From assembly GCA_030529425.1 (NCBI GenBank), contig JAUMWX010000001.1, positions 186,001-250,000 on the forward strand: a DNA stretch of 64,000 bases, written 5' to 3'. The notes below the pieces were generated by a model, which was given only the letters and a program-made list of their open reading frames with translations, was not told where the DNA came from and made no database searches. The position numbers and the translations under genes are program-made. Positions 38,316 to 48,362 of the stretch are shown here, piece after piece. This stretch comes from Tissierellia bacterium. Its GTDB lineage: Bacteria; Bacillota; Clostridia; Tissierellales; Peptoniphilaceae. Position 1 is the first letter of the stretch. Each line of letters opens with the position of its first letter.

Positions 38316-39105
38316 AATTGAAAAAAATGATTTAGATTTTGGCTTTACTCCAATTGAAAATATGTTTATTAACACATATCTTGCAATTGCGAATTCGGAT
38401 CAGATTAAAGTATATTTATATGGACTTTCTCATGCATTTTCAAACAAGGTTGAGAATATATCAAATGAGATAATAGCTAAAGAAATGAAGCTTTCCGTAG
38501 GACAGGTGATCGATGCTTGGAAGTTCTGGATTGATGAAGGTTTGGTTGAAAACATCAACGATAAGTATATTTTTAAGAGTTTAAGGTACGGATATATTAA
38601 TCAAATGCTTGGAAATGTTGGAGAAGATTCCAAGGTATTCAAGCAGGAGGACGCAGGAGTTTCAGAGTTGCCTAAGGAAAGTAAGGAGACTAAGGAACTT
38701 ATTGAGAATATAGAGGAATTTATTGCAATCGGTGCGGATGTAAAAATAAAATTAAATCCGCTTGAAATTGAAAAAGTTTTGAAGTATATGAATGAATTTA
38801 AGGTAAGTCCCGGATTTATATCCTATGCTTTTCCACTTGCCAGTTTTGAAAGAAATACAAAATCTGTTCACCAGGTAATGGAGACAATAAGAAATTGGAT
38901 GATTGACGGAGTTTTAAGTGAAGATTCTTTGACTGAATATTTGGATAATAAATCTAGGAAAAAAGTTGAGTCAGCCGGTATACCGAAAAAAAAGAAATCG
39001 AAATCGACTATCGGGAAAGACGAGAGAATGTCGGCACAGGAGAGAAGAAAGTTCATAGAAAACAGATTGAATTCGGATATTTCGTTTAAACCGACGGAGG
39101 ACTAG
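38305..39105 (+). CDS. dnaD: DnaD-like replication initiation protein
   Basis: The 266-residue protein has an N-terminal winged-helix-like region (FTPIENMFINTYLAIAN...) and a C-terminal DnaD/DnaB2 domain (about 140-215) ending near RNWMIDGVLSEDSLTEYL, followed by a basic tail (KKKKSKSTIGKDERM). In low-GC Firmicutes such proteins remodel DNA with DnaA and help bring the DnaI-helicase complex to the origin. It stands directly before dnaI, with no gap, which supports this role. Confidence 0.85.
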   Translation: MRLEIEKNDLDFGFTPIENMFINTYLAIANSDQIKVYLYGLSHAFSNKVENISNEIIAKEMKLSVGQVIDAWKFWIDEGLVENINDKYIFKSLRYGYINQMLGNVGEDSKVFKQEDAGVSELPKESKETKELIENIEEFIAIGADVKIKLNPLEIEKVLKYMNEFKVSPGFISYAFPLASFERNTKSVHQVMETIRNWMIDGVLSEDSLTEYLDNKSRKKVESAGIPKKKKSKSTIGKDERMSAQERRKFIENRLNSDISFKPTED

Positions 39106-40053
39106 ATGACAAAAGTTGAAGATATTTTGGCAAACAGAAGAAAGAAGAATGACCATGATCTGGAAAACAGAATCATTTCGATATACAAAAAAATTCCGGA
39201 AATAAAAGAGATTGACTCCGAAATAAAAAAGTTGAATATCTTAAGAATCAGCGATTCAATTGAAGGAAAAGATGTAAATTATATAAGTGAAAATATAGAA
39301 AGATTAATACAAAGAAAAAACAGACTATTGGATCAAAACAATATTCCGGCAGATTATTTGGATAAAAAATATCATTGTGAAAATTGTAAGGATACGGGCG
39401 TTTATGAAATGAAGATATGCAATTGCAGGAAGCAATTGATTCTTGATGAATTATACAATCAAAGCGAAATATCGGAAAGAATAAAGGCGGAGAATTTTGA
39501 TAAGTTTAATTTTGAGTTGTTCAGAAAAAACAGGATGAGCAATGAGAAACTCAGCCCATATGACAATATGAAAAAATTGTTTAATAATGCAAGAGACTAT
39601 GCGGAATCGTTCAATACCAAAAGTCCCAATTTGTATCTTTACGGAGCTGTGGGGACGGGGAAAACTTACATGGTTAACTGCATAGCCAAAGCGATTTTGG
39701 ATAGAGGATTTTCGGTATTATACCAATCTGTAAACGAATTGATTGACAATCTGAGCACATACCAATTTTCATATTCAAATGAGAAAATTTCATTGAAAAA
39801 GAAGATTGATTTTATATATAATGTTGATCTTTTGATAATTGATGATTTGGGAACTGAAATAATATCCGAAATGTCAAAAAGTTTGTTGTTTGAAATTTTA
39901 AACAAAAGAATAGTAAAGAGAAAACCTATGGTTATATCTTCAAATATAGAACCGTTTGACATAGCCGATTATTATGATGCGAGGATTTATTCAAGAGTTA
40001 ACGGTAATTTTTTACCCATGTATTTTTACGGAAATGATGTAAGATTATCTTAA
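39106..40053 (+). CDS. dnaI: DnaC/DnaI-type helicase loader ATPase
   Basis: The 315-residue protein has an N-terminal region with a cysteine cluster (YHCENCKDTG and KICNCRK, likely zinc) and a AAA+ ATPase with Walker A YGAVGTGKT and Walker B LLIIDDLGTE. It is the DnaI type that loads the DnaB hexamer onto origin DNA. It is immediately after dnaD. The function follows from both sequence and operon context. Confidence 0.92.
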   Translation: MTKVEDILANRRKKNDHDLENRIISIYKKIPEIKEIDSEIKKLNILRISDSIEGKDVNYISENIERLIQRKNRLLDQNNIPADYLDKKYHCENCKDTGVYEMKICNCRKQLILDELYNQSEISERIKAENFDKFNFELFRKNRMSNEKLSPYDNMKKLFNNARDYAESFNTKSPNLYLYGAVGTGKTYMVNCIAKAILDRGFSVLYQSVNELIDNLSTYQFSYSNEKISLKKKIDFIYNVDLLIIDDLGTEIISEMSKSLLFEILNKRIVKRKPMVISSNIEPFDIADYYDARIYSRVNGNFLPMYFYGNDVRLS

Positions 40054-40063
40054 AGAGGCTTTT

Positions 40064-40741
40064 ATGAGAGATATTACTCGAGACGAATTCATAAAATTGG
40101 AAAGATACACGATTGAACAAATAAAGATTCCGGAAATTTTGTTAAATGAGAATGCCGCCATAAAGGTAATAGACAATATTGACCTTAACATGAGACATTC
40201 ATTTGCAATAATTTGCGGAGTTTCTAAAAATGGAAATTATGGGCTTATAGTGGCAAGATTGCTATTGGGAATGGGCAAAAAAGTTGAAGTTTATTTAGTG
40301 GACAGTATGAATGAAGTTTCGCAGGAATTCTTGAATAATATCGATATTCTAAACAGGATGGGTTTAAAATTGAACAATCTGGAAACTATTGAGGAACTTG
40401 AAAATTTTGGAGAAAATTTGAAGAAAGTCAATACTTTGATAGATGCGGTGACGGGAATAGAGTATTCGGGCAGATTTCAAGGTCCTACAGAATATATTAT
40501 TGAAAAAATCAACAGATCCAGAATTTATACAATTTCTATAGATATTCCATCGGGTATGGATTATGACACCGGAAAATGTAATACATTATGTGTTCAACCG
40601 GATTTGGTTGTAACCTTTGAATACATGAAAAAAGGATTACATGTAATTGATGAACTGTCAAGATTTAAAGTGGTTGTTGAAAATATAGGAATACCGGAAA
40701 TTGCTAAAAAATATGTCTTAAATGAGGAGAAATTATGTTAG
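40064..40741 (+). CDS. nnrE: NAD(P)H-hydrate epimerase (YjeF N-domain only)
   Basis: The 225-residue protein corresponds to the YjeF N-terminal Rossmann domain: [26 protein letters not shown] and [12 protein letters not shown], then [14 protein letters not shown]. The epimerase interconverts the R and S forms of hydrated NAD(P)H so that the dehydratase can repair them. In many bacteria it is fused to the NnrD dehydratase; that domain is absent here and must be elsewhere or missing. The gene overlaps serS by 7 bases. Confidence 0.85.
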   Translation: MRDITRDEFIKLERYTIEQIKIPEILLNENAAIKVIDNIDLNMRHSFAIICGVSKNGNYGLIVARLLLGMGKKVEVYLVDSMNEVSQEFLNNIDILNRMGLKLNNLETIEELENFGENLKKVNTLIDAVTGIEYSGRFQGPTEYIIEKINRSRIYTISIDIPSGMDYDTGKCNTLCVQPDLVVTFEYMKKGLHVIDELSRFKVVVENIGIPEIAKKYVLNEEKLC

Positions 40742-42009
40742 ATATTAAGAGAATCAGACAAAATAAAGAAGAAGTGTTGGAGTCGTTAAAGGGAAGAAAC
40801 GGAAACTTTCCTATCGATGAAGTTATTGAACTTGATAACAAAAGAAGAGTTCTATTAACTGAGGTTGAGGCTAAAAAAGCTCAACAAAATAAAGTTTCCA
40901 AATCTATACCCCAACTTAAAAAAGAGGGGAAAGATGTTGAATCGGTTTTTACCGAAATGAAAAACTTGTCTAATGAGATAAAGGAAATAGATGAATTGGT
41001 TAAAGGGATTGAGGAAGAAATAGAGAATAAATTACTTTTTATTCCGAATACTCCCGCAAAAGATGTTCCGATTGGAAAAGATGATACATATAATGTAGAA
41101 ATTAGAAAATTTGGAGAACCGAGAAAGTTTGATTTTGAGCCAAAAGCGCATTGGGACTTGGGTGTGGATTTGGATATTTTAGATTTTGAAAGGGCATCAA
41201 AGATAACCGGAGCCAGATTTACAATCTTTAAAGGTCTGGGGGCAAGGCTTGAAAGAGCTATAATTGATTTTATGCTTAGAGTTCACACTGAAGAACACGG
41301 ATATACGGAGTTGTCCGTCCCTTATATGGTTAATAGAAATTCAATGATCGGAACGGGACAATTGCCTAAGTTTGAAGAAGATATGTTCCATTTGCCTGTA
41401 AAGGATTTTTACTTGATTCCTACAGCTGAAGTTCCCGTAACAAATTATAGAGGAGCTGAAATTCTTTCAGAACAGGAGCTTCCTGTTTATTATACGGCAT
41501 ATACTCCTTGCTTCAGACAAGAAGCCGGTTCCGCGGGAAGAGATACGAGGGGATTAATAAGAAATCATCAATTTGACAAGGTTGAAATGGTCAAATTGGT
41601 TAAGCCTGAAACATCGTATGAAGAACTGGAAAAATTGACTGACAATGCAGAAAAAATTCTGCAAAAATTGAATATACCATATAGAGTTGTAGTACTTTCT
41701 TCAGGTGACTTAGGTTTTTCATCAGCCAAGACTTATGATATAGAGGTTTGGATGCCGTCTTACGGAAGATATGTAGAAATTTCATCTTGTTCAAATTTTG
41801 AAGATTTTCAAGCTAGAAGGGCAAATCTTAAATACAGAGATGAGGAAGGAAAGGTTAAATTCCTACACACATTAAACGGTTCAGGTCTTGCTGTTGGAAG
41901 AACATTTGCCGCAATTTTGGAAAACTATCAAAATGAAGACGGTTCGGTAACGATTCCGGAAGCTTTGAGTTCATATTTCTCAGTGGAGAAAATATCTAAT
42001 GAGAAATAA
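40735..42009 (+). CDS. serS: Seryl-tRNA synthetase
   Basis: The 424-residue class II synthetase has the N-terminal tRNA-binding coiled coil (about 30-100), the TAEVPVTN motif, motif 2 [17 protein letters not shown] and motif 3 near [17 protein letters not shown]. It charges tRNA-Ser. The start ATG lies inside the nnrE end, after a GAGGAG site. The C-terminal end overlaps murG by 11 bases, so translation of both neighbours may be coupled. Confidence 0.97.
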   Translation: MLDIKRIRQNKEEVLESLKGRNGNFPIDEVIELDNKRRVLLTEVEAKKAQQNKVSKSIPQLKKEGKDVESVFTEMKNLSNEIKEIDELVKGIEEEIENKLLFIPNTPAKDVPIGKDDTYNVEIRKFGEPRKFDFEPKAHWDLGVDLDILDFERASKITGARFTIFKGLGARLERAIIDFMLRVHTEEHGYTELSVPYMVNRNSMIGTGQLPKFEEDMFHLPVKDFYLIPTAEVPVTNYRGAEILSEQELPVYYTAYTPCFRQEAGSAGRDTRGLIRNHQFDKVEMVKLVKPETSYEELEKLTDNAEKILQKLNIPYRVVVLSSGDLGFSSAKTYDIEVWMPSYGRYVEISSCSNFEDFQARRANLKYRDEEGKVKFLHTLNGSGLAVGRTFAAILENYQNEDGSVTIPEALSSYFSVEKISNEK

Positions 42010-43081
42010 GAGATCGGATAAGAGAATTGTTCTTACAGGAGGAGGTTCAACCGGGCATGTTTCTGTAAATTTGGCCCTTATACCCCGACTTTTGAGAGAT
42101 GGTTGGGAAATCTATTACATGGGCTCGAAAGACGGAATAGAAAGAGAATTAATTGAGGAAATAGACGGTGTTAAATATATTACGATAGCTACGGGAAAAT
42201 TGAGAAGATATTTCAGCTTTGAAAACCTTAAGGATGTATTTAAAGTTTTTTGGGGATGTTTACAGTCAATATTTAAGGTTAGGAAAATTCGTCCAAATGT
42301 CATATTTTCAAAGGGAGGATTTGTATCGGTTCCGGTTTTATTTGGAGGTTTTGTCAACAGAATCCCATCTATTACTCACGAATCTGATTTGACCCCCGGG
42401 CTTGCGAATAAATTGGTTCAACCATTTGTAAAAAAAGTATTTACAACATTTCCCGAAACCGAAAAATATATTAAATCCGGAAAGGGGGAATATATCGGTC
42501 CCGTAATAAGGGATGGTCTATTTGAGGGGAAACCCGAATCTGCAAGAAAATTTTTGAAAATAGATAATGATAAACCCGTTATTTTGGCGATGGGAGGATC
42601 TTTAGGAGCCGGTATAATAAACAGAGTTATAAGAGAAAACCTTGATTCGCTTTTACAAAATTACAATGTCGTTCATTCCTGCGGACAGGATTCATTGGAT
42701 AAATCAATAGATAAAGATGGATATTTTCAGTTTGAATATATAAATGAAAACTTAAACCATATAATTTCATTGGCAGACATGGTAGTCACCAGAGCGGGAT
42801 CAAATGCGATATTTGAGTTTCTTTTTTACAGGAAGCCCATGCTTCTAATACCTCTTGGTTTGGATCAAAGCCGTGGAGATCAGATTGATAATGCGAGGAG
42901 TTTTGAGAGAGAAGGATTTGGAAGAGTTCTTATGGAAGAAGATTTAAGCAATGAAATGTTTTTGAAAATGGTAAATGATATTTATTCTGATAGAGAAAAA
43001 TATGAGGAAACCATGAAAAATGTGGATTTTGAGGACAATATAGGAAAAATTTATTCTGAAATTAAAAAAATTAAATTGTAA
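41999..43081 (+). CDS. murG: UDP-GlcNAc:lipid I GlcNAc transferase MurG
   Basis: The 360-residue GT-B enzyme has [14 protein letters not shown] at the N-terminus, [27 protein letters not shown] and the C-terminal donor-binding segments [14 protein letters not shown] and [13 protein letters not shown]. It makes lipid II at the inner membrane face. It starts within serS and ends before a strong shared terminator. The other Mur-ligase genes of the window (murF, ddl) converge on it from the opposite strand. Confidence 0.94.
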   Translation: MRNKRSDKRIVLTGGGSTGHVSVNLALIPRLLRDGWEIYYMGSKDGIERELIEEIDGVKYITIATGKLRRYFSFENLKDVFKVFWGCLQSIFKVRKIRPNVIFSKGGFVSVPVLFGGFVNRIPSITHESDLTPGLANKLVQPFVKKVFTTFPETEKYIKSGKGEYIGPVIRDGLFEGKPESARKFLKIDNDKPVILAMGGSLGAGIINRVIRENLDSLLQNYNVVHSCGQDSLDKSIDKDGYFQFEYINENLNHIISLADMVVTRAGSNAIFEFLFYRKPMLLIPLGLDQSRGDQIDNARSFEREGFGRVLMEEDLSNEMFLKMVNDIYSDREKYEETMKNVDFEDNIGKIYSEIKKIKL

Positions 43082-43086
43082 TAAAA

Positions 43087-43130
43087 AACAGGGATAAAGA
43101 ATTCCGAGAGGAATTCTTTATCCTTGTTTT
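43087..43130. terminator. Bidirectional terminator between murG and murF
   Basis: AACAGGGATAAAGAATTCC (43087-43105) pairs over 19 bp, with one G-U, with GGAATTCTTTATCCTTGTT around GAGA, ending in a T-run; the A-run on the left serves the opposite strand. The tail overlaps the last bases of murF. Confidence 0.92.
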
Positions 43131-44511
43131 AATATACTCTAACCAATTCTAAAGCTTCAACAATTTCTTCCAATCTTAAAGATCTTGAAGCTTTAACAAG
43201 AACCAGACTGTTTTTTGAGATCAAATATTTTGCTTTATCTATAAGTTTGTCTTTTGTTTCGGCATAAAAAACATGCCCTTCGGGAAAAGTCTTTTTCGTT
43301 TCGTCCGCTATATATTTGCTCAAAGGACCATAAAGTAAAAGATAGTCGACTTTTTTGGGATTAATCTTTTTGCCTATCGCTCTATGAAGTTCTATTTCAT
43401 TATCTCCAAGTTCAAGCATGTCTCCAAGAATCGCAATTTTTCTGGTATACCCGGAAAGCACATTTAAGGTTTCAAGTGCAGATTCCAAACTTTGAGGATT
43501 GGATTTATAGCTGTCATTAAGAATGTCAAAACCTATGCAAGATATCAATTCCGAACGCATGGAAGAAATGTCTTTCTTCTCAAGAGCCTTTTTTACAAGA
43601 GAGCTTTCAATACCGAAAAGTTTTGAAACAATTATTGCGATTGTCGAGTTATATACTTGATGATAACCGATTAATGAAGTAATAAACTTTTCACCGTTCA
43701 CGGTAAAGCTGTTACCGTTATTATTTGAAGCGAGAATTTCAATTTTATAGTCCGCATCATTTGATGTTCCAAATGAAATGACCCTTTGTTTAATAGAGGT
43801 TTTTTTTACAATCTCTCTTAAATATGGATCGTCGATATTATAAATAAATACACCGTCTTCAGCCAATCCGTCTATAATGTGGAGTTTTTCTTCAGCAATA
43901 TTTTCTTTTGAAACAAGTTGTTGAAGATGAGAATCTCCTATATTTGTGATAATGGCTATATTGGGCCTTGCCAGTTTTGAGAGAAATTCTATCTGACCAA
44001 AACCGTCGGTTCCCATTTCTACAACACCTACATCGGTATTTTGATCAAATCTCAGTATAGTTCTGGGAACTCCTATATGATTATTTAAATTCCCTATGGT
44101 TTTTCTTACATTGAGTTTTTCATTAAGTGTAGATGCGATAATATCTTTAGTGGTTGTTTTTCCGTTTGAACCGGTTATCGCAATGATCTTTATATTTTTT
44201 AAAGAATCTCTATAGTTTGAAGCAAGAGATGTAAATGCATCATTCGAATTTTTAACCCAAATAATTGGCTTATCTTTTATATTGGAACATCTTCCTACTT
44301 CACAAAATGCAGCCACAGCACCTTTCCTAAAAGCTTCTTCAACGAATAGATGACCATCAAGTTTTTCACCTATAATAGGCATGTACATTTCTCCCACGCT
44401 CAATGTTCTGGTGTCTATTGATACAACATCAACCTTTATATCTTGATATTTAGAATCATTCAATTGTCCATTTGATAAATTTGCCAGTTCTTTTAAAGTT
44501 AGATTTAACAT
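43129..44511 (-). CDS. murF: UDP-MurNAc-tripeptide:D-Ala-D-Ala ligase MurF
   Basis: The 460-residue Mur ligase has the ATP loop IAITGSNGKTTTKD, the EMGTDGFGQIEFLS segment and the NDSYKSNPQSLESALETL and AILGDMLELG motifs that distinguish MurF. It adds D-Ala-D-Ala to the UDP-MurNAc tripeptide. It lies 5 bases after ddl on the minus strand, so the maker and the user of the dipeptide are in one operon. Confidence 0.96.
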   Translation of the reverse strand: MLNLTLKELANLSNGQLNDSKYQDIKVDVVSIDTRTLSVGEMYMPIIGEKLDGHLFVEEAFRKGAVAAFCEVGRCSNIKDKPIIWVKNSNDAFTSLASNYRDSLKNIKIIAITGSNGKTTTKDIIASTLNEKLNVRKTIGNLNNHIGVPRTILRFDQNTDVGVVEMGTDGFGQIEFLSKLARPNIAIITNIGDSHLQQLVSKENIAEEKLHIIDGLAEDGVFIYNIDDPYLREIVKKTSIKQRVISFGTSNDADYKIEILASNNNGNSFTVNGEKFITSLIGYHQVYNSTIAIIVSKLFGIESSLVKKALEKKDISSMRSELISCIGFDILNDSYKSNPQSLESALETLNVLSGYTRKIAILGDMLELGDNEIELHRAIGKKINPKKVDYLLLYGPLSKYIADETKKTFPEGHVFYAETKDKLIDKAKYLISKNSLVLVKASRSLRLEEIVEALELVRVY

Positions 44512-44516
44512 AATAA

Positions 44517-45563
44517 CTATTTAGAAAACCTTTCTATACATAGATTAATAAGTATGTCAAGCATGTCGGAATATGTAGTTCCGTCCGTTGCTTGCCACAG
44601 TTCTGCAGATAGGGAAGAAAAAGTCATACCCGGGAATGAATTAATTTCATTCACAAAGAAATTGTTATCCTTATCCATAAATATATCAACTCTTGCGAAA
44701 CCGCTGCATCCGGTAGCCAAGTAGGAGTCTATAGCCAATTCTCTAACTTTCTTTTCATTAGTAGGATCAAGCTTATGAGGGATATTTCTAATCAATGTCT
44801 TATCATGATACTTTGCGGTATAGTCAAAAAATTCTCTTGTTGTACTGTAAGATCCCGGCAAAGATGCCTTTGGGAAATCATTACCGATAACCGATATTTC
44901 TAGTTCTTCTCCAAATATTTCCTCTTCAATAACAACTTTATTGTCATATTTGAACGCTTCTTCAATCGCATCAATGATATTTTTTCGATTTGCTCTGCTT
45001 ACACCCACGGAAGATCCATTTGCTGAAGGTTTTACAAAAACGGATTCCCCGCATGTATCAAATATATTGGATATGATAGATTGTCTGTCTTCATCCCTGA
45101 AAAATCTCTTCTTTTCCAAAATATAGTATTTTGCCTGAGGAATATTGTGTACTTTGAAAATATTATTTGTAGTAGCCTTATCCATACATATTGCAGATGA
45201 AAGAATGTCGTTTCCTACAAATCTCAAATTTAATGTTTTAAGAAAACCTTGAATTTGTCCGTCTTCTCCTGTGGTTCCGTGAATACAGGGAATTATAATG
45301 GGATTATCAAGAGTATTTATAAAGTCAATAAACTGCATTATTGATTCCGCCCTATTAAGATAAGAAGATCTGATTAAGGACTCAGGAGATTCAATTTTGT
45401 GTTCAAATTTGCCCAGTGGTACAAATTTACCTTCTTTTGTAATGTAAGACATGCTTACATTATACTTATTTTTATCAAGATGATTAATTATTGATTGCGC
45501 AGATCTAAGTGAAATTTCATGTTCACTACTTTCGCCACCACAAATTACATGGATGTCAATCAT
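44517..45563 (-). CDS. ddl: D-alanine-D-alanine ligase
   Basis: The 348-residue ATP-grasp enzyme has CGGESSEHEISLRSA, HGTTGEDGQIQGFL, KPSANGSSVGVSR and the ATP-binding end FFVNEINSFPGMT. It makes the D-Ala-D-Ala dipeptide for MurF. Tyr is expected in the D-Ala-specific omega loop, where the sequence shows DYTAKYHDKT, which fits a D-Ala rather than a D-lactate ligase. A GAGGGA site precedes the ATG; TATTAT/TATACA boxes upstream may be its promoter. Confidence 0.95.
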   Translation of the reverse strand: MIDIHVICGGESSEHEISLRSAQSIINHLDKNKYNVSMSYITKEGKFVPLGKFEHKIESPESLIRSSYLNRAESIMQFIDFINTLDNPIIIPCIHGTTGEDGQIQGFLKTLNLRFVGNDILSSAICMDKATTNNIFKVHNIPQAKYYILEKKRFFRDEDRQSIISNIFDTCGESVFVKPSANGSSVGVSRANRKNIIDAIEEAFKYDNKVVIEEEIFGEELEISVIGNDFPKASLPGSYSTTREFFDYTAKYHDKTLIRNIPHKLDPTNEKKVRELAIDSYLATGCSGFARVDIFMDKDNNFFVNEINSFPGMTFSSLSAELWQATDGTTYSDMLDILINLCIERFSK

Positions 45564-45624
45564 TCTTCCCTCCGATTTGATTGTATAATATTAAATATTA
45601 CTACAAATTCTTTAAATTGCAAAA

Positions 45625-46581
45625 TCATTTATCCAATTTTTGATCTAATTTATGGATTGAATCCAGATACCTTATCGTTCCGCTAGGTAACCTCAATATC
45701 AGAGATTGCGTTCTCGCCATATTGTTTTCTAAGAATTCCACTCCTTTTAAAAAAGTTCCGTCTGTTATTCCGGTGGCTGCAAATATAACATTGCGCCCTT
45801 TCACAAAGTCGTCAAGAGTATATACCTTATCCAAATCAATATTCATTTCTTGGCATCTTTTAAGTTGTTGTTCGTCTGAAGGGACAAAAATTCCTTGGAA
45901 ATCTCCGTCGAGACATTTAAGTGCAGCTGCGGCGATTATTCCTTCAGGAGCACCTCCAATTCCCATTATTATATCAATTTTACCCTGAGGTAGTCCCGTA
46001 GCTATTGCCGTAAAAATATCTCCGTCAGGAACCATACTTATTCTGGCACCGGCAGCTCTGATTTCTGCAACCATTTGGTTATGTCTTTCTCTTTTTAATA
46101 CTGAAACGGTTATATCTTCAATTTTTTTGCCCAATGCTTTAGACAAAGCCTCAATATTTTCTTTTACCGGTTTTCTGATGTCTATTTTTCCCTTAGCTTT
46201 CGGACCTACGGCAATCTTATTCATATATACATCCGGGGCGTGAAGTAAATTGCCCTTGGGAGTAACCGCCAATACCGAAATTGAATTTGACATTCCGTCT
46301 GACAAAGAAGTAGTACCATCTATTGGATCTACAGCAATATCTACCTGTTCACCTTCTATCGAACCAATTTGCTCTCCAATATAAAGCATGGGAGCTTGGT
46401 CAATTTCGCCTTCACCTATAACAACCTTTCCCCTTATATCAAGGTAGTTAAACATGTTTTTCATTTCCGAAACTGCAATTCCATCCGCCGCATTTTTGTC
46501 ACCTTTTCCCAAAAACTTTGCGGATCCGAGTGCAGCCGCTTCAGTAACTCTCGCTAAATTGATACCAAGATCTCTGTTCAT
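45625..46581 (-). CDS. glpX: Fructose-1,6-bisphosphatase class II
   Basis: The 318-residue protein matches GlpX: MNRDLGINLARVTEAAALGSA, VIGEGEIDQAPML, DPIDGTTSLSDG and GGAPEGIIAAAALKC. It dephosphorylates fructose-1,6-bisphosphate in gluconeogenesis, which fits growth on amino acids. The start is ATG at 46581 behind GGAGGGAAAAA; a longer TTG-initiated frame from 46614 would overlap the preceding gene and is rejected. It lies 23 bases after the aminopeptidase gene and is probably co-transcribed with it. Confidence 0.95.
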   Translation of the reverse strand: MNRDLGINLARVTEAAALGSAKFLGKGDKNAADGIAVSEMKNMFNYLDIRGKVVIGEGEIDQAPMLYIGEQIGSIEGEQVDIAVDPIDGTTSLSDGMSNSISVLAVTPKGNLLHAPDVYMNKIAVGPKAKGKIDIRKPVKENIEALSKALGKKIEDITVSVLKRERHNQMVAEIRAAGARISMVPDGDIFTAIATGLPQGKIDIIMGIGGAPEGIIAAAALKCLDGDFQGIFVPSDEQQLKRCQEMNIDLDKVYTLDDFVKGRNVIFAATGITDGTFLKGVEFLENNMARTQSLILRLPSGTIRYLDSIHKLDQKLDK

Positions 46582-46604
46582 TTTTTCCCTCCATAATTTT
46601 TTAT

Positions 46605-47828
46605 TTAAGCCCAATTACCATCCTTGAAAATTTGAACTCTTGTACCGTCATGCTTAATTCCTACAATTGATAAATCTGAAGTTCCAACCATAAAGTCCTC
46701 GTGAATATAAGAGTCATTTATTCCGTGTTTATCAAATTCTTCTTTAGGCATATTTTCTCCATTTTTTATTGTTGTAGGATATGCTTTTCCGAAAGCCAAG
46801 TGACAGGATGCATTTTCATCAAATAATGTGTTGAAGAATAAAATATTTGAATTGGAGATAGGACTGTCATAAGGAACCAAAGCCACTTCTCCCAAATATC
46901 TTGCCCTGTCGTCCTGATCAAAGATTGATTTTAATGTTTCATATCCGATTTTTGCATCAAAGTCTACAACTCTTCCGTCTTTAAATTCCAAATAGAATTC
47001 ATCAATAACATTTCCGTTATAAGCAAGAGGTTTTGAAGAGAACACCTTTCCGTTCACGCCGTATTTGTGAGGCATGGTGAACACTTCTTCAGTAGGCATA
47101 TTCGGAACAAATTGATCACCCTCTGCATTTTTGCTTGAAGCAGCACACCAAATATGACCTTCTGCAAGCTCCAGTGTAAAATCAGTTCCGTTAGAAGCTT
47201 TGTATTCGAGATATTTGAAATTATTTTCATTTAGCCAATTAGCTTTTTCGGTAAGTAAATTCAAATGATCTCTCCAAGCTTTTACCGGATCTTGTGTATT
47301 TATTCTTGTCGTTTTGAAAATGGCTTCCCACATATCTTCAACAGGTTTTTCGGAATTAGGAAACACTTTTTTAGCCCAACCGTCTGTAGGAACTGAAACG
47401 ACACACCAAGAGCATATATCGTTCATCATGTAGTGAATAAGCGGTTCAAATTTCTTACTTCTTGCCAAAGTGACTCTAGAAACTTTCTCCGGATCTATAT
47501 CCTTCAACAGTTCGGGATCGGTAGCATATACTTTTATAAATTTGGAGCCCTTTTTATATAAATATTCCATTTCGTCATATTTGTGTTGTGGAATATCTTC
47601 CAATACCTCAACCGGAGAATGAGTCATTGCCATCAGAGTTAAATCGTCATCGCTCCAATCTACTCTAACTTTGTGGGCGCCTGCTTCATAAGAGTTTTTT
47701 GCCAATAATTTACCGAAATCGGCCCTTTCCAACGGACAGTCGATTACAACACTGTCACCGTCTTTTACCTGAATACCGATATTTACTATCAGCTTTGCAT
47801 AATCATTTAACTTTTTTTCGAAATTCAT
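46605..47828 (-). CDS. M29-family metallo-aminopeptidase (AmpS/PepS type)
   Basis: The 407-residue protein has features of the thermophilic M29 aminopeptidases: VKDGDSVVIDCPLERADFGKLL, VRVDWSDDD, an ELAEGHIWCAASS segment and FFNTLFDENASCHLAFGKAYP, with the metal-binding Glu/His/Asp residues in the last half (GTDFTLELAEG, NMPTEEVFT, IHEDFMVGT). It removes N-terminal residues from short peptides in the cytoplasm and would use peptides imported by Opp. It starts at 47828 after GGAG and precedes glpX. Confidence 0.9.
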   Translation of the reverse strand: MNFEKKLNDYAKLIVNIGIQVKDGDSVVIDCPLERADFGKLLAKNSYEAGAHKVRVDWSDDDLTLMAMTHSPVEVLEDIPQHKYDEMEYLYKKGSKFIKVYATDPELLKDIDPEKVSRVTLARSKKFEPLIHYMMNDICSWCVVSVPTDGWAKKVFPNSEKPVEDMWEAIFKTTRINTQDPVKAWRDHLNLLTEKANWLNENNFKYLEYKASNGTDFTLELAEGHIWCAASSKNAEGDQFVPNMPTEEVFTMPHKYGVNGKVFSSKPLAYNGNVIDEFYLEFKDGRVVDFDAKIGYETLKSIFDQDDRARYLGEVALVPYDSPISNSNILFFNTLFDENASCHLAFGKAYPTTIKNGENMPKEEFDKHGINDSYIHEDFMVGTSDLSIVGIKHDGTRVQIFKDGNWA

Positions 47829-47927
47829 TATTTTCTCCTAACTAATTAATTTAAAACTAATACACTTTAAATTATATCACTAATGGATAAAATAATCATT
47901 TTTTGGCATTTAGCCAATAAAAATAAT

Positions 47928-47955
47928 TTGTCATTTGAAAATTATTTGATATAAT
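47928..47955 (+). promoter_or_regulatory. Upstream promoter of rpmE (P1)
   Basis: TTGTCA (47928-47933), 16 bases, then TATAAT (47950-47955), with TGA before the -10 giving an extended box. Confidence 0.6.
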
Positions 47956-47986
47956 CTATCTATAAAAATAGCGGATTAATATTCTA

Positions 47987-48015
47987 TTGAAATTTAAAAG
48001 CATAAGTGCTATAAT
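47987..48015 (+). promoter_or_regulatory. Proximal promoter of rpmE (P2)
   Basis: TTGAAA (47987-47992), 17 bases, then TATAAT (48010-48015) preceded by TGC, an extended -10. Two good tandem promoters precede this ribosomal protein gene. Confidence 0.7.
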
Positions 48016-48058
48016 ATTAAAGCTATCGGATATTTTGAAATAAAAAGGGGTGAAATAG

Positions 48059-48259
48059 ATGAAGAAAGACTTGCATCCAAATTACTATGAAGCAACAGTT
48101 ACATGTGCTTGTGGTAATACATTTAAGACAGGATCAACAAAAGAAGACTTAAAAGTAGAAATTTGTTCAGCATGTCATCCATTCTACACTGGAAAACAAA
48201 AATTTGTTGAACGTGGTGGTAGAGTAGAAAGATTTAAAAAGAAATATAAAATCGACTAA
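48059..48259 (+). CDS. rpmE: 50S ribosomal protein bL31 (zinc form)
   Basis: The 66-residue protein is a typical bL31: [20 protein letters not shown], then [15 protein letters not shown]. All four zinc cysteines are present (16, 18, 36, 39), so it is the zinc-binding (C+) form rather than the zinc-independent paralogue made in zinc starvation. An AAGGGGTGA site is 6 bases before the ATG. It is followed by its own terminator and then DUF1385-prmC-prfA, a common Firmicute order. Confidence 0.97.
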   Translation: MKKDLHPNYYEATVTCACGNTFKTGSTKEDLKVEICSACHPFYTGKQKFVERGGRVERFKKKYKID

Positions 48260-48263
48260 TAAA

Positions 48264-48296
48264 AAGGGAGTTAGCTTTGCTAGCTCTTTATTTTTT
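48264..48296 (+). terminator. Terminator after rpmE
   Basis: An 11-bp stem with some G-U pairs, AGGGAGTTAGC with GCTAGCTCTTT around TTT, then ATTTTTT. Confidence 0.8.
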
Positions 48297-48316
48297 AGTA
48301 TTGATATCTATTATGC

Positions 48317-48345
48317 TTAATATTTCTAAAATTATCGGGTATAAT
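48317..48345 (+). promoter_or_regulatory. Candidate promoter of DUF1385-prmC-prfA operon
   Basis: TATAAT (48340-48345) with TTAATA (48317-48322) 17 bases upstream, 18 bases before the ATG at 48363. Confidence 0.45.
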
Positions 48346-48362
48346 TGTCGATGAGGTGAATT

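Noticed and set aside
47903..47917. TTGGC-N5-GCCAA inverted repeat between aminopeptidase and rpmE
   Set aside because: Only 5 bp per arm between divergent genes, no T-run, and upstream of the promoter boxes; too weak to call an operator.
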